From Carnobacterium maltaromaticum DSM 20342 (GTDB lineage Bacteria > Bacillota > Bacilli > Lactobacillales > Carnobacteriaceae), in contig NZ_JQMX01000001.1 in NCBI RefSeq assembly GCF_000744945.1, forward strand, positions 3,421,130 to 3,485,129: a stretch of DNA of 64,000 nt. Direction: 5' to 3'. Positions 15,258-23,017 of this stretch are shown here, in pieces; the stretch's first letter is position 1, and each line of letters starts with the position of its first letter. The translations under genes and the position numbers were made by a program. The notes below the pieces were generated by a model, which was not told the DNA's origin, did no database searches, and saw only the letters and a list, made by a program, of their open reading frames with translations.

Positions 15258-15331
15258 GGCGATTGTGGTGAAGTGGTTAACACAGCGGATTGTGGTTCCG
15301 CCACGCGTGGGTTCGATTCCCATCAGTCGCC
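15258..15331 (+). tRNA. tRNA-His (GTG), copy 1
   Basis: Anticodon GTG in loop TTGTGGT. Acceptor GCGATTG/CAGTCGC with the diagnostic extra G(-1) at 15258 pairing with C73 at 15331. No encoded CCA. Confidence 0.95.
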
Positions 15332-15361
15332 TTTTCTATTTTTATTATTAAATGAATTCAT

Positions 15362-15435
15362 GGCGATTGTGGTGAAGTGGTTAACACAGCGGATTGTGGT
15401 TCCGCCATGCGTGGGTTCGATTCCCATCAGTCGCC
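15362..15435 (+). tRNA. tRNA-His (GTG), copy 2
   Basis: Identical to the preceding tRNA-His except for one C-to-T change in the variable region (CACGC versus CATGC). The flanks differ, but the tandem arrangement suggests a recent local duplication. Confidence 0.95.
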
Positions 15436-15449
15436 TTTTGTATTATTAT

Positions 15450-15521
15450 TGGGCTATCGCCAAGCGGTAAGGCAACAGACTTTGACTCTGTTATGCGTTG
15501 GTTCGAATCCAGCTAGCCCAG
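15450..15521 (+). tRNA. tRNA-Gln (TTG)
   Basis: Acceptor TGGGCTA/TAGCCCA, discriminator G, anticodon TTG in loop CTTTGAC. No encoded CCA. Confidence 0.95.
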
Positions 15522-15577
15522 TTAGTAAAAGATGCAGAAATGCTTATTTTTTACTTTAAAATTAAATTTTATATAAT

Positions 15578-15648
<71 letters not shown>

Positions 15649-15683
15649 TTATCTTTATAAAGTTTAATATAAGTTACTTTCTT

Positions 15684-15767
15684 GCCGGCGTGGCGGAATT
15701 GGCAGACGCGCTGGACTCAAAATCCTGTGCCCGCAAGGGCGTGCCGGTTCGACCCCGGCCGCCGGTA
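15684..15767 (+). tRNA. tRNA-Leu (CAA), integration site of the ICE
   Basis: A class II tRNA with anticodon CAA in loop CTCAAAA and variable arm GTGCCCGCAAGGGCGT. The acceptor GCCGGCG/CGCCGGT pairs with a terminal G1-U72 wobble, and the anticodon stem CTGGA/TCCTG has a U28-U42 mismatch. Bases from 15715 onward are part of the 89-bp direct repeat that bounds the mobile element, so the gene is rebuilt at the left end after integration. Confidence 0.93.
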
Positions 15768-15803
15768 TACTAGTAGTATCAACGTTTCTAACGATTCGTT
15801 GGT
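15715..15803 (+). repeat. attL, 89-bp direct repeat (left)
   Basis: Identical over 89 bases to 36461-36549. It starts in the tRNA-Leu anticodon loop, covers the tRNA 3' half, and runs 36 bases past the tRNA end. The integrase gene lies immediately inside it, as in many tRNA-targeting elements. Confidence 0.93.
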
Positions 15804-15851
15804 GCTTTTTTTTGCATTTTTTTTAAAATTAGTCACTAAAAAATCACTAAT

Positions 15852-16979
15852 CTAGAAAAAATCATCTAGTGGATCGCTGACACTTTTTTGTTTATTAGGG
15901 TACAAATGGGAATAAGTGTCTATTGTAGTCGTTATACTTGAGTGTCCTAAGCGTTCCTTAATAGTATCGTATTCTTCTCTACCATTGCTTAGATTGATTA
16001 ATAAAGCCACATGAGAGTGTCTCAAATCGTGTATGCGAATTACTTTGATATGAGGACTCTTTTTTAAATAGTATTTAAATTTTTTATGCACCATATCTTT
16101 ATTGGTAGCCTTTGGTTGAAATTGATAAACTTGAGTATTGTTATCAACTGTCATTAGATAAGATTCTAAAATATGTTGTTGTTTTTCTTTCCAGAAAAAT
16201 AATTCATCTACAAGTTTTCTATTGATAGTAATACGTCGAATTGATGCTTTTGTTTTTGGTTCACTAATTATTGTTTCACCTCTAATTATACTAGTTGTTT
16301 TAGTAACATTAATTTCTCCAGTAGCAAAATTAATGTCATTCCAAGTAAGAGCCAATGCTTCACCGATTCTCATCCCAGTAAAAAATAGAGTAGTGAATAA
16401 ATATTTATAGTGTTTGTCTTTATCCTCAATACTATTGATAAAATCTTTATACTCGGTAATAGTCCAAAATTGCATTTTCTTTTTATCGACTTTTAATTTT
16501 TTTAAATGCAAACAAGGATTATCAGTTATAAGATCAACCTTAATTGCTGAGTCAAATATTTTTTTGAGGAGTATCATGATTTTATTTACTGTATTGTTTG
16601 AAAGTTTTTTTTCATTTGATTGAAGATAGTCCCTAAATTTAATAATATCATCACGTTGAACTTTCTTTATAGATGAATGTTCAAAATATGGTTGAATATG
16701 GGCTTTAAAATTATACTGTTGGGTAGATACGTATGATTGCTTTGCATCCTCTTTAATGTTTTCTTTTAACATTAGGTTAAATAAATTATCTATAGTTAAA
16801 TTATCACTTTTAGAAATATCATTTAATTTGAAAAGTCGAGCATTCATTTCAATTTGAATTGCTTCCTCTTTAGTGCTTATATTTTTCTTTTGAAATCTTT
16901 TTTGTTTATTTGTAATAGGATCGAAGCCGTTAGAGACATCAACCATATATTTACCATTTTTATCTTTTCTAATTACCAT
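15852..16979 (-). CDS. int: ICE tyrosine recombinase (integrase)
   Basis: A 375-residue integrase of the Tn916/ICEBs1/phage type. The N-terminal arm-binding domain (VIRKDKNGKYMVDVSNGFD) is followed by a SAM-like core-binding domain and a catalytic domain with Arg204 (TGMRIGEAL), His317 and Arg320 (IHDLRHSH), His346 (LGHSS) and the nucleophile Tyr356 (DTYSHLYP). It should recombine the attachment core in tRNA-Leu for integration and, with Xis, excision. Its start codon overlaps the stop of the upstream protease gene by one base, so int is probably co-transcribed with the regulators. It lies 48 bases inside attL and reads towards it. Confidence 0.95.
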   Translation of the reverse strand: MVIRKDKNGKYMVDVSNGFDPITNKQKRFQKKNISTKEEAIQIEMNARLFKLNDISKSDNLTIDNLFNLMLKENIKEDAKQSYVSTQQYNFKAHIQPYFEHSSIKKVQRDDIIKFRDYLQSNEKKLSNNTVNKIMILLKKIFDSAIKVDLITDNPCLHLKKLKVDKKKMQFWTITEYKDFINSIEDKDKHYKYLFTTLFFTGMRIGEALALTWNDINFATGEINVTKTTSIIRGETIISEPKTKASIRRITINRKLVDELFFWKEKQQHILESYLMTVDNNTQVYQFQPKATNKDMVHKKFKYYLKKSPHIKVIRIHDLRHSHVALLINLSNGREEYDTIKERLGHSSITTTIDTYSHLYPNKQKSVSDPLDDFF

Positions 16980-17473
16980 TAAAACTCTCCTTCGAACGTA
17001 TGTTTTTTGTATTCTTTAAAAAAAGAATCATCCAATTTTAGAGTTTCAAATTTTAATTCCACCAATTCATAACATAAATTAAAATAGTTAGAAATATCTT
17101 TTATTGTGAAACTCTCTAAGTAAATAAATTCTTCTAATAACATATTATCAGTTAATAGTAACTCAGAAGCAAATAAATTTGCTTCTTTTTCTATCTTATC
17201 CTCAAAATATAAACTATTGCTGTTAAATTCAAAGCAGTTCATATTCTTGTGTAAAAAATAATGTGCTAGTTCGTGTGCTATAACCATGTCAATTTCAGAT
17301 TCATTCTCAATATTGTGATTAACGTGGATGATGTATCTGTTATTGTAAAATTGTAAAAAACCTTTTACATTTCCTAAGTTGGATTTTAAAAGGATAATCC
17401 CTAAGTAATCTATAATTCTAGTAACGTTATTTGAATTATAGAACTTGATGATTTCATTTGCTTTATCTTTCAT
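16979..17473 (-). CDS. ImmA/IrrE-type metallopeptidase (anti-repressor)
   Basis: 164 residues with the zinc-protease motif HELAH (His67, Glu68, His71) and a likely third ligand at Glu97 in EKEANLFASELLL, the hallmark of ImmA/IrrE proteins. In ICEBs1 the ImmA protease cleaves the repressor ImmR to derepress excision and transfer. The repressor-like gene sits directly upstream here, giving the same immR-immA order. No N-terminal HTH is fused to it. Function is inferred from motif and neighbourhood; the activating signal cannot be read from the sequence. Confidence 0.88.
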   Translation of the reverse strand: MKDKANEIIKFYNSNNVTRIIDYLGIILLKSNLGNVKGFLQFYNNRYIIHVNHNIENESEIDMVIAHELAHYFLHKNMNCFEFNSNSLYFEDKIEKEANLFASELLLTDNMLLEEFIYLESFTIKDISNYFNLCYELVELKFETLKLDDSFFKEYKKHTFEGEF

Positions 17474-17499
17474 TTTTAAATGAATACAGTCAATAAATA

Positions 17500-17871
17500 T
17501 CAGTCCTTTTTCTTCATATCGTCTACAGTTCTCATTGCGTTTTTCATAGCGATCTTTATTAGTCTAGCAGTTTCTTCATCGAAATTATCGTCTTTCAAGA
17601 ATAATAATGTATTTTCTTGTTTCAATTCTTCTATAGTAGAGTTAACTGTTTGTTCAAGTTTTGTCTTTGAAGTATCCTGTCTACCTAATAAGTAATCAGA
17701 AGTCACACCAAAAAAATCAGCTAATATATTAATAGTTTCAGGAGTTGGTTGTATTTTGTTACGTTCGTATGCAGAAATTGTACTTTGTTGTAAATGTAGT
17801 AAATCTGCTAACTCTTTTTGTTTTAAATCTTTATTTTCTCTTAATTGTTTTAAGCGTGTAGCAAAATTCAT
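17500..17871 (-). CDS. ImmR-like XRE-family repressor of the ICE
   Basis: 123 residues: an N-terminal helix-turn-helix (RLKQLRENKDLKQKELADLL, then QQSTISAYERNKIQPTPETI) followed by a short C-terminal region rich in charged residues. It is divergent from xis. The 170-base intergenic region between them carries three AATCGTTTAA-like sites, one inside the xis promoter, which fits a repressor that silences excision genes and regulates itself. ImmA-type cleavage would occur in the C-terminal part, as in ICEBs1, but no cleavage site can be identified by eye. Confidence 0.88.
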   Translation of the reverse strand: MNFATRLKQLRENKDLKQKELADLLHLQQSTISAYERNKIQPTPETINILADFFGVTSDYLLGRQDTSKTKLEQTVNSTIEELKQENTLLFLKDDNFDEETARLIKIAMKNAMRTVDDMKKKD

Positions 17872-17941
17872 TAGAAAAAACTCCTTTCTACAAAGTTATA
17901 ATATCATTAAAAATGCTTTTAAATGGTTATATATTTAAAAT

Positions 17942-18020
17942 AATCGTTTAAAGTGTTGACAAACAATTTTAAATCGTTTATCATATGATTATAAGTTGTT
18001 AATCAATAGTTAAAACGATT
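17942..18020 (+). promoter_or_regulatory. xis promoter and repressor operators
   Basis: TTGACA (17956-17961) and TATCAT (17979-17984), 17 bases apart, form the rightward promoter. Three related sites surround it: AATCGTTTAAA 17942-17952, AAATCGTTTAT 17971-17981 inside the spacer and -10, and the reverse-strand copy at 18010-18020 (TTAAAACGATT). Binding at these would block the promoter. The protein that binds them is inferred to be the ImmR-like product. Confidence 0.65.
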
Positions 18021-18046
18021 AAAAATAGTTTTTAAGGAGGATATTT

Positions 18047-18232
18047 ATGAATCAATTTTTAAATGCTAAAGAAGTAGCTGAAATACTTGGTAGAAGCGAG
18101 AACACAGCAAGAATTAGAATCAAAGCATTGAATGCTGAACTTGTAAAACAAGGGAAAAGAGTTGAAAGAGGGTTAGTGAATAAAAAATTCTTTTTTGAAA
18201 AATACGGAATTGAAGAACCAGTAAGTCTTTAA
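18047..18232 (+). CDS. xis: Excisionase (Xis)
   Basis: A 61-residue basic protein with a winged-helix/MerR-like DNA-binding start (FLNAKEVAEILGRSENTARIRIKALNAEL), the usual size and fold for ICE and phage excisionases. It follows a good AAGGAGG site and is the first gene of the rightward transcript, opposite the repressor. It should steer the integrase to excision. Sequence motifs are weak at this size, so the call depends on position and the HTH. Confidence 0.8.
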   Translation: MNQFLNAKEVAEILGRSENTARIRIKALNAELVKQGKRVERGLVNKKFFFEKYGIEEPVSL

Positions 18233-18374
18233 AGCAAGGAAAACTTGCTTTAATAAAGCACCTTATGAATAAGATGTTTTGTTAAAACAAGTTTATAGAA
18301 TCTTATTATTAGAACAAATTACAATACGAGATTCTTTATAATTTGTATATGTTCTTTGAAAATAAAATAGCCGA

Positions 18375-18525
18375 TACATTGAGAACAATGTAACGACCAT
18401 AATAAAAACTCGACACTTTTATTATACAGGAAGTTATAGTTTTACTCAATAGGTAACAGCTAGGCACTGTTGAAAAACTGCTAGGGAGAGAAACCCTAAT
18501 GGTGGTAAGCTCATTCCACCGTTAC
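18375..18525 (+). ncRNA. Candidate structured RNA or single-strand element upstream of the surface module
   Basis: The 470-base gap between xis and the next gene has no convincing ORF but a dense set of hairpins. TACATTG/CAATGTA with an AGAA loop (18375-18392); AATAAAA/TTTTATT (18401-18423); AACAG/CTGTT (18455-18471); TAGGG/CCCTA (18482-18498); GGTGG/CCACC (18501-18520). GTAAC (18453-18457) can also pair with GTTAC (18521-18525) to close the last group as a multi-branch junction, in competition with the AACAG hairpin. I do not recognise a known riboswitch class. A regulatory leader RNA or a single-stranded DNA replication structure are both possible. Confidence 0.4.
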
Positions 18526-18576
18526 ATATATAGCTTATAAAGCTAATATTAATAAACATTGTTCATTCGGATTCAA

Positions 18577-18668
18577 GTATTACGAATTAAAATAATACAA
18601 ATTTATTGTCCCTACGTATTCATGTATTGAATTAAAATAATACAAGATATTTTCAACTATGTTATAAT
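18577..18668 (+). promoter_or_regulatory. Twin operator-like repeats and promoter of the L,D-transpeptidase gene
   Basis: Two near-identical repeats (18577-18600 and 18624-18645) share a 17-base 3' block, GAATTAAAATAATACAA, and each is bounded by GTATT and AATAC, making it an inverted repeat. A TATAAT at 18663-18668 has no good -35; the second repeat sits exactly where the -35 should be. This looks like a site for an activator or repressor. Confidence 0.5.
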
Positions 18669-18703
18669 TAAGAAATAATAATAAAATTATAAGAGGTGTA
18701 AAA

Positions 18704-20152
18704 ATGAAATTTGATAAGTTGAATAAAAAATGGTTGGTTGGTAGTATTTGTGCAGTTGCATTGCTACTAGGGGGTGGCTTAGTTTATGCTAATGCTACTA
18801 ATAAGCAACAAGAAAAAGAATCTGCACAAGCTGAAATTGCTTTAAGAGAAAGCACAATTAAAGACGTTGAAAAATCTGTGATAGCCCTTTATTCAAATGA
18901 TAAAAAAGAGGATTTTGCAAAAGATTTAACGAATCAAAAAATTAATGATGTAAAAATTGAAGTTAAAAAAATTGATGATAAAAAAGTAAAAGAAAAATTG
19001 AATACCGAACTTAAACAACTAGAATTTATGTTGGAGACAAAAGGTACTATTCAATCATTTTTACCTAATGATATATTAAAAGATGATGTCACGGCTGATA
19101 ATGTAAATACTTTAGGTAAAAAATATGATGAATCATTAAGCTATAATAAAAAAATTACTGAGAAAAAGAAACCAACGCTTGAAGAAATTAGTAAGCAATT
19201 TAACGAGATAAAATCGGCTAATGATAAAACAAATTTATTATTTTTAGATGAATCTAAAGAACAACTGGCTGAAAATGTAACTCAAGAAGATATCGAGAAT
19301 GTTGAAAATCTAATCAAAGTAATAAAAAATGAAAAAGCTAAATCAGAAATTACAGTTAATTATGAGAAGGCATTTACCATTTATTGGGCTAAAGAAGATG
19401 CGAAAACAAGTGAAGAAAAAGAGGGAGAATCTAAATCAGAAGAAACTACTGCTGTAAGTGAAACGAAAGCTAATTCGGGAACTTCTGAAAATACTACTAC
19501 TAATACAACTGGTTCTACTGGTAATACTGGCGGTGAAACTCAAGGTGGGAATGCTCCAGTTGCTCAAGGTGGCATTGAAGGGCTAATTGCTCAAAGTCCA
19601 ACGGCAAGTTATGCAGATCAAATTGTTGCAGTTGTTGCCTCTGGTGCAAGTGCTCAAGTATATTTATTTGAAAAAAATGGTAGTCAATGGAATACTGTAC
19701 TATCTACTGGCGGAATGGTAGGGAGTGAAGGAGTAGGGCAAGCTAGCGAGTATAGAAGTGCTACACCTAAAGGTTCATATGGTTTAAGTTTAGCATTTGG
19801 CACAGGTGGAAACCCAGGAGCTTCATTACCATACCGTCAAATTACTCCTAATAGCTATTGGATTTCAAATGTAAATGACCCACAATATAATACGTGGCAA
19901 GAACGTCCTAGCTCGGATAGTTCCGATGAACATTTAGCTAGTTACTCTCAACAATATCAATATGCTATAGCATTGGATTATAATGGCGGTGTTGGTGGCG
20001 GTTCTGCATTCTTTTTACATGTAAGTAACGGTGCTCCAACTGCGGGATGTATAGCTGTTCCTTTGGGAATTATGCAACAATTAATTACTCGTATCCATGG
20101 CGGCGCTAGAATTATTAATGTTAATTCTGAGGCTGAACTAGCAAGCTACTAA
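18704..20152 (+). CDS. Membrane-anchored L,D-transpeptidase (YkuD domain)
   Basis: 482 residues. An N-terminal hydrophobic anchor (LVGSICAVALLLGGGLVYANA) is followed by a long charged, probably helical extracellular stalk (residues 40-235), a Ser/Thr/Gly-rich linker, and a C-terminal catalytic domain. The active-site segment is HVSNGAPTAGCIAVP with His439 and Cys449, the form found in a subgroup of YkuD proteins. YkuD enzymes cross-link or edit peptidoglycan, or attach proteins to it. It is cargo between xis and the transfer genes and could modify the wall for conjugation or protect the host; both ideas are inference. A terminator follows. Confidence 0.85.
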   Translation: MKFDKLNKKWLVGSICAVALLLGGGLVYANATNKQQEKESAQAEIALRESTIKDVEKSVIALYSNDKKEDFAKDLTNQKINDVKIEVKKIDDKKVKEKLNTELKQLEFMLETKGTIQSFLPNDILKDDVTADNVNTLGKKYDESLSYNKKITEKKKPTLEEISKQFNEIKSANDKTNLLFLDESKEQLAENVTQEDIENVENLIKVIKNEKAKSEITVNYEKAFTIYWAKEDAKTSEEKEGESKSEETTAVSETKANSGTSENTTTNTTGSTGNTGGETQGGNAPVAQGGIEGLIAQSPTASYADQIVAVVASGASAQVYLFEKNGSQWNTVLSTGGMVGSEGVGQASEYRSATPKGSYGLSLAFGTGGNPGASLPYRQITPNSYWISNVNDPQYNTWQERPSSDSSDEHLASYSQQYQYAIALDYNGGVGGGSAFFLHVSNGAPTAGCIAVPLGIMQQLITRIHGGARIINVNSEAELASY

Positions 20153-20172
20153 TTAAATATACTAAACTATTC

Positions 20173-20210
20173 AAGACTTAACGAGCTATCATTCGTTAAG
20201 TCTTTTTTTG
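20173..20210 (+). terminator. Terminator after the L,D-transpeptidase gene
   Basis: AGACTTAACGA (20174-20184) pairs with TCGTTAAGTCT (20193-20203) followed by seven Ts. It separates the transpeptidase from the genes downstream. Confidence 0.9.
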
Positions 20211-20233
20211 TTGCCAAAAATAGGAGGAATAAC

Positions 20234-20437
20234 ATGAAAATACCTGTTGAATTAAGTGCTAGAGAAGAGGATATGCTTGATGATTTAAACCGTTGGAACA
20301 AAATTTCTTCAAAAAAAAATGAACTTGAATATACCGAAGTTTCTGATTCCTTAAGGTTACGGATAGCACTTGAATATTATTATGATAGTCACAAAAAAAT
20401 GGGTGCTTGGATAGATGATTGGGGAAAAAATAATTAA
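20234..20437 (+). CDS. Small hypothetical protein of the ICE
   Basis: 67 residues, acidic at the start and mixed charge throughout (MKIPVELSAREEDMLDDLNRW), with no membrane segment. The start has a clear AGGAGG site at 20223-20228. It resembles small regulators with a ribbon-helix-helix or short helical fold in size and in the opening beta-strand plus helix, but no motif is decisive. It lies between the L,D-transpeptidase terminator and the adhesin gene and may be in the same transcript as the adhesin. Confidence 0.6.
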   Translation: MKIPVELSAREEDMLDDLNRWNKISSKKNELEYTEVSDSLRLRIALEYYYDSHKKMGAWIDDWGKNN

Positions 20438-20536
20438 CTTTAGATACTTAATTGAAGGGAGGTGATTCACTTGGTGTAAGTAGTTAGCAATTTTTTAGTA
20501 ACAGCTGTCAAAAAAAATAGAAAGAGAGATGAAGAA

Positions 20537-22441
20537 ATGAAACAAACCAAATTAAAAAATAAAGTAATTAACTCAGTTTTAACTCTAGGTATGGTTTGCG
20601 GGAGCTTGCTTCCAACTACTGCAGTCTTTGCTGAGGGGATTGAAAAACTTGCTCCAGTAAAACATACAGTTAGTATTTTAGAAAAAGATGTCACATATCT
20701 TAAAAGTGATATTGATGGCTTCACACCTGTACGAATGGTTGACCGTTTAAGGGATGAAAATGGGGCTATTAAGTTTTGTATTAACTTTGATTTACCAAGT
20801 CCAAACGGCTTAGAATATGAGAGTTATGAGCAATTGGATAATGCTACAACCTATTTAATGGATGCTTATACAAATGGCAATTCTAATTTGACAGGAGATA
20901 AAGCAATTGATGAATATATTGTACAAGCGGCAATTCACAATATTAAATCACCCGAATCTTTTTCTCTGGATCGCAACTTTGTAGATGATTATGGTATTTT
21001 ACCAAGAATAAAAGCATTAAAAGCAGAAGCGTTAAATGCTCCCGCTCCAAGTATTCCAGTATTTGAAAATAAACTATCATTTGATAAAGCTAGTTTATCA
21101 TTTGAACTCGTTGGTGAAGAATACGTAAGTGATTACGTTGTTACTAATCTAAAAGGAAATGTAGTCTCAACATCTAAGATTGTAGAAAATGCAACACCGA
21201 ACACTAAATTAATTGACGAAAATGGCAATGAAGTTGTTTCTTTTTCTGATGGTACAAAATTTAAAATGGTGATACCAGAGGCAGAATTAGAAGGGCAAGC
21301 ATTAACTCCGAGTGTAACAGCGAAAGGAAGTTTTACTAATGCTTACAATGTAGCTGTAAGATATGGCGGGCATGCGGGCTTTCAAGATGTTGCTTCTTAT
21401 GAGTTGAAAGAGTTCTCAGAAGACAAACAGGAGGCTATTTCGGGCGAAATTGAGGCGGTGAAAGGTTCTGTTAAGTTTATTAAAAAAGGAACGGATGAAA
21501 AGTTACTTGATAATGTGCAATTTAAAATTTTAGCTTCTGATGGGGTTACAGTTGAAAAAGAAATTGTTACAGAAAATGGAGAAGGTGAAGCTTCTGGACT
21601 AGCCTATGGCGTTCATTATCTAGTCGAAACTGGAACGTTAAGCAGTTATGTTTTAAACGGTGAAAAAATTCCGTTCACTATTAATCATAATCAAGAAGTT
21701 ATTGATTTAGGTACGATTTATAATAAATTGAAAACAGGTAAAATTGCAGTTCACAAAGTAGATGAAAATGGAAAACCTTTAGCTAATGCAGAATTTACTA
21801 AAACAGATAATGAAGGTATTACAGAAGTGAAAACTACAGATGAAAGTGGACTAGTTGAATTTGATATTGAAGCAAACAATGTTTACTCAGTTGAAGAAAC
21901 AAAAAATCCGCTAGGTTATATCGGAGCGTTTTTACAAGAAAATATTACCGTTGAAGATGATAACCAAGTATTTGAATATACGGTTGCAAACACACTTAAA
22001 ACAGGTAAAATCATTATTCACAAAGTGGATGAAAATGGTAAAGCTTTAAAAGATGCAGAATTTACTAAAACAGATAGTGAAGGTATTACGGAAGTGAAAA
22101 CTACGAATGAATCTGGATTAGTTGAATTTGATATTGAAGCAAACAATATTTATTCAGTAGAAGAAACAAAAAATCCTTTTGGGTATACTGGAACGTTTTT
22201 ACAAGAAAATATTACGATTGAAGAAAACGGACAAGCGTTTGAGTACACTGTGAAAAATACAAAAGATAAAATTATTGAAAAAACAATCATTAAAGAAACG
22301 GTTAAAACTGAAAAATCAACGTTCCCACAAACTGGCGAAAAAGCAAACCAACTTGCTTTAATTTGTGGTCTATTTGTCATGATTGCGGGAGTATCAATCT
22401 ATTTGAGTAAAAAGAAAATAGCACAAAAAAATAAAAATTAA
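20537..22441 (+). CDS. Thioester-domain LPXTG-type surface adhesin with two SpaA repeats
   Basis: 634 residues. A signal peptide ends near VFA/EG (residue 32). The N-terminal thioester (TQXA-like) domain has Cys81 (KFCIN) and Gln130 (YIVQAAIH), spaced as in internal Cys-Gln thioester adhesins that bind host or surface ligands covalently. A middle domain and one SpaA-like domain (around 305-395) come next, then two nearly identical 88-residue SpaA/Cna-B repeats. The C-terminus has the sortase motif FPQTG, a hydrophobic segment and a lysine tail. It is cargo of the ICE placed just before the conjugation genes, so cell-cell adhesion during mating is an attractive but unproven role. Confidence 0.85.
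   Translation: MKQTKLKNKVINSVLTLGMVCGSLLPTTAVFAEGIEKLAPVKHTVSILEKDVTYLKSDIDGFTPVRMVDRLRDENGAIKFCINFDLPSPNGLEYESYEQLDNATTYLMDAYTNGNSNLTGDKAIDEYIVQAAIHNIKSPESFSLDRNFVDDYGILPRIKALKAEALNAPAPSIPVFENKLSFDKASLSFELVGEEYVSDYVVTNLKGNVVSTSKIVENATPNTKLIDENGNEVVSFSDGTKFKMVIPEAELEGQALTPSVTAKGSFTNAYNVAVRYGGHAGFQDVASYELKEFSEDKQEAISGEIEAVKGSVKFIKKGTDEKLLDNVQFKILASDGVTVEKEIVTENGEGEASGLAYGVHYLVETGTLSSYVLNGEKIPFTINHNQEVIDLGTIYNKLKTGKIAVHKVDENGKPLANAEFTKTDNEGITEVKTTDESGLVEFDIEANNVYSVEETKNPLGYIGAFLQENITVEDDNQVFEYTVANTLKTGKIIIHKVDENGKALKDAEFTKTDSEGITEVKTTNESGLVEFDIEANNIYSVEETKNPFGYTGTFLQENITIEENGQAFEYTVKNTKDKIIEKTIIKETVKTEKSTFPQTGEKANQLALICGLFVMIAGVSIYLSKKKIAQKNKN
21730..22257 (+). repeat. Tandem 264-bp repeat within the adhesin gene
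   Basis: Two in-frame copies (about 21730-21993 and 21994-22257) encode the two SpaA domains beginning LKTGKI. They differ at scattered bases and a minority of residues, so this is a real duplication and not an assembly copy. The copy number could change by recombination. Confidence 0.8.
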
Positions 22442-22456
22442 AGGTGGAATTTAAAC

Positions 22457-22900
22457 ATGAAAGTATTAATGACGAAAGAAATTATTGAAAAAGCACTAGG
22501 AGCTGAAGGCGAAATTTTATTTATTGGGAGTAAAACATCGGCTCTATATGAAAATCAACAAAAGGTTGCGGACGTTGGAAGTGTAACATGTGATATTGGA
22601 GCGCCGCTTTATCGAAATGCTACGCAAGAAGGGGCAAGTATTCAAGTCAAAATTGATAATGTGGATAAAAGACCTAATGTAAAACCAATGAAACCAATTA
22701 AATTTATTAATCTAGTGTACGATCCATATGCTTCTGTAGCAACTGGTAATAATCCTCGTGGCGTATTAATTGACCGCTTTAGTTGTGATGGTGTAGAAGC
22801 TTTGAATCCTCAAGACCGCCTATATGATGAAACTACAGGTGAAATTTTAGGTGCTAAGCCAGTTGAAGCAAACAGTCAAAAAGTTAATGATAAAAAGTAA
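22457..22900 (+). CDS. DUF961 family ICE protein
   Basis: 147 residues, soluble, matching the DUF961 family (Tn916 Orf22/Orf23, ICEBs1 YdcP) in length and in segments such as PIKFINLVYDPYA. These proteins are almost always the first gene of the transfer operon in this ICE superfamily and directly precede the coupling ATPase. They are thought to assist plasmid-like replication or processing of the element; the precise role in this family is only partly known. Start ATG follows AAGGTGG. Confidence 0.85.
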   Translation: MKVLMTKEIIEKALGAEGEILFIGSKTSALYENQQKVADVGSVTCDIGAPLYRNATQEGASIQVKIDNVDKRPNVKPMKPIKFINLVYDPYASVATGNNPRGVLIDRFSCDGVEALNPQDRLYDETTGEILGAKPVEANSQKVNDKK

Positions 22901-23017
22901 TAAAATCTTTGTAACTAACTGGGTAATCATGAGGCGACTGGGGAGTGTGAGGGGAGGCATGCCCCTCTAGTATTTTGTATAAAAGTAAGTTGATGAAGTT
23001 TTGAATGTGTACAACGG

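Noticed and set aside
15273..15559. Two open frames across the tRNA-His and tRNA-Gln genes
   Set aside because: They are translations of tRNA sequence; the similar protein starts simply reflect the duplicated tRNA-His.
18361..18410. Short peptide frame beginning near ATGTTCTTTGAAAA
   Set aside because: Only 14 codons; the sequence resembles a leader segment and has no Shine-Dalgarno.
21730..22257. Possible assembly duplication in the adhesin
   Set aside because: The two copies differ at many bases, so they are not an artefact of the same reads.
22150..22380. Minus-strand frame opposite the adhesin repeats
   Set aside because: A shadow of the repeat coding sequence; low-complexity composition and no start signals.
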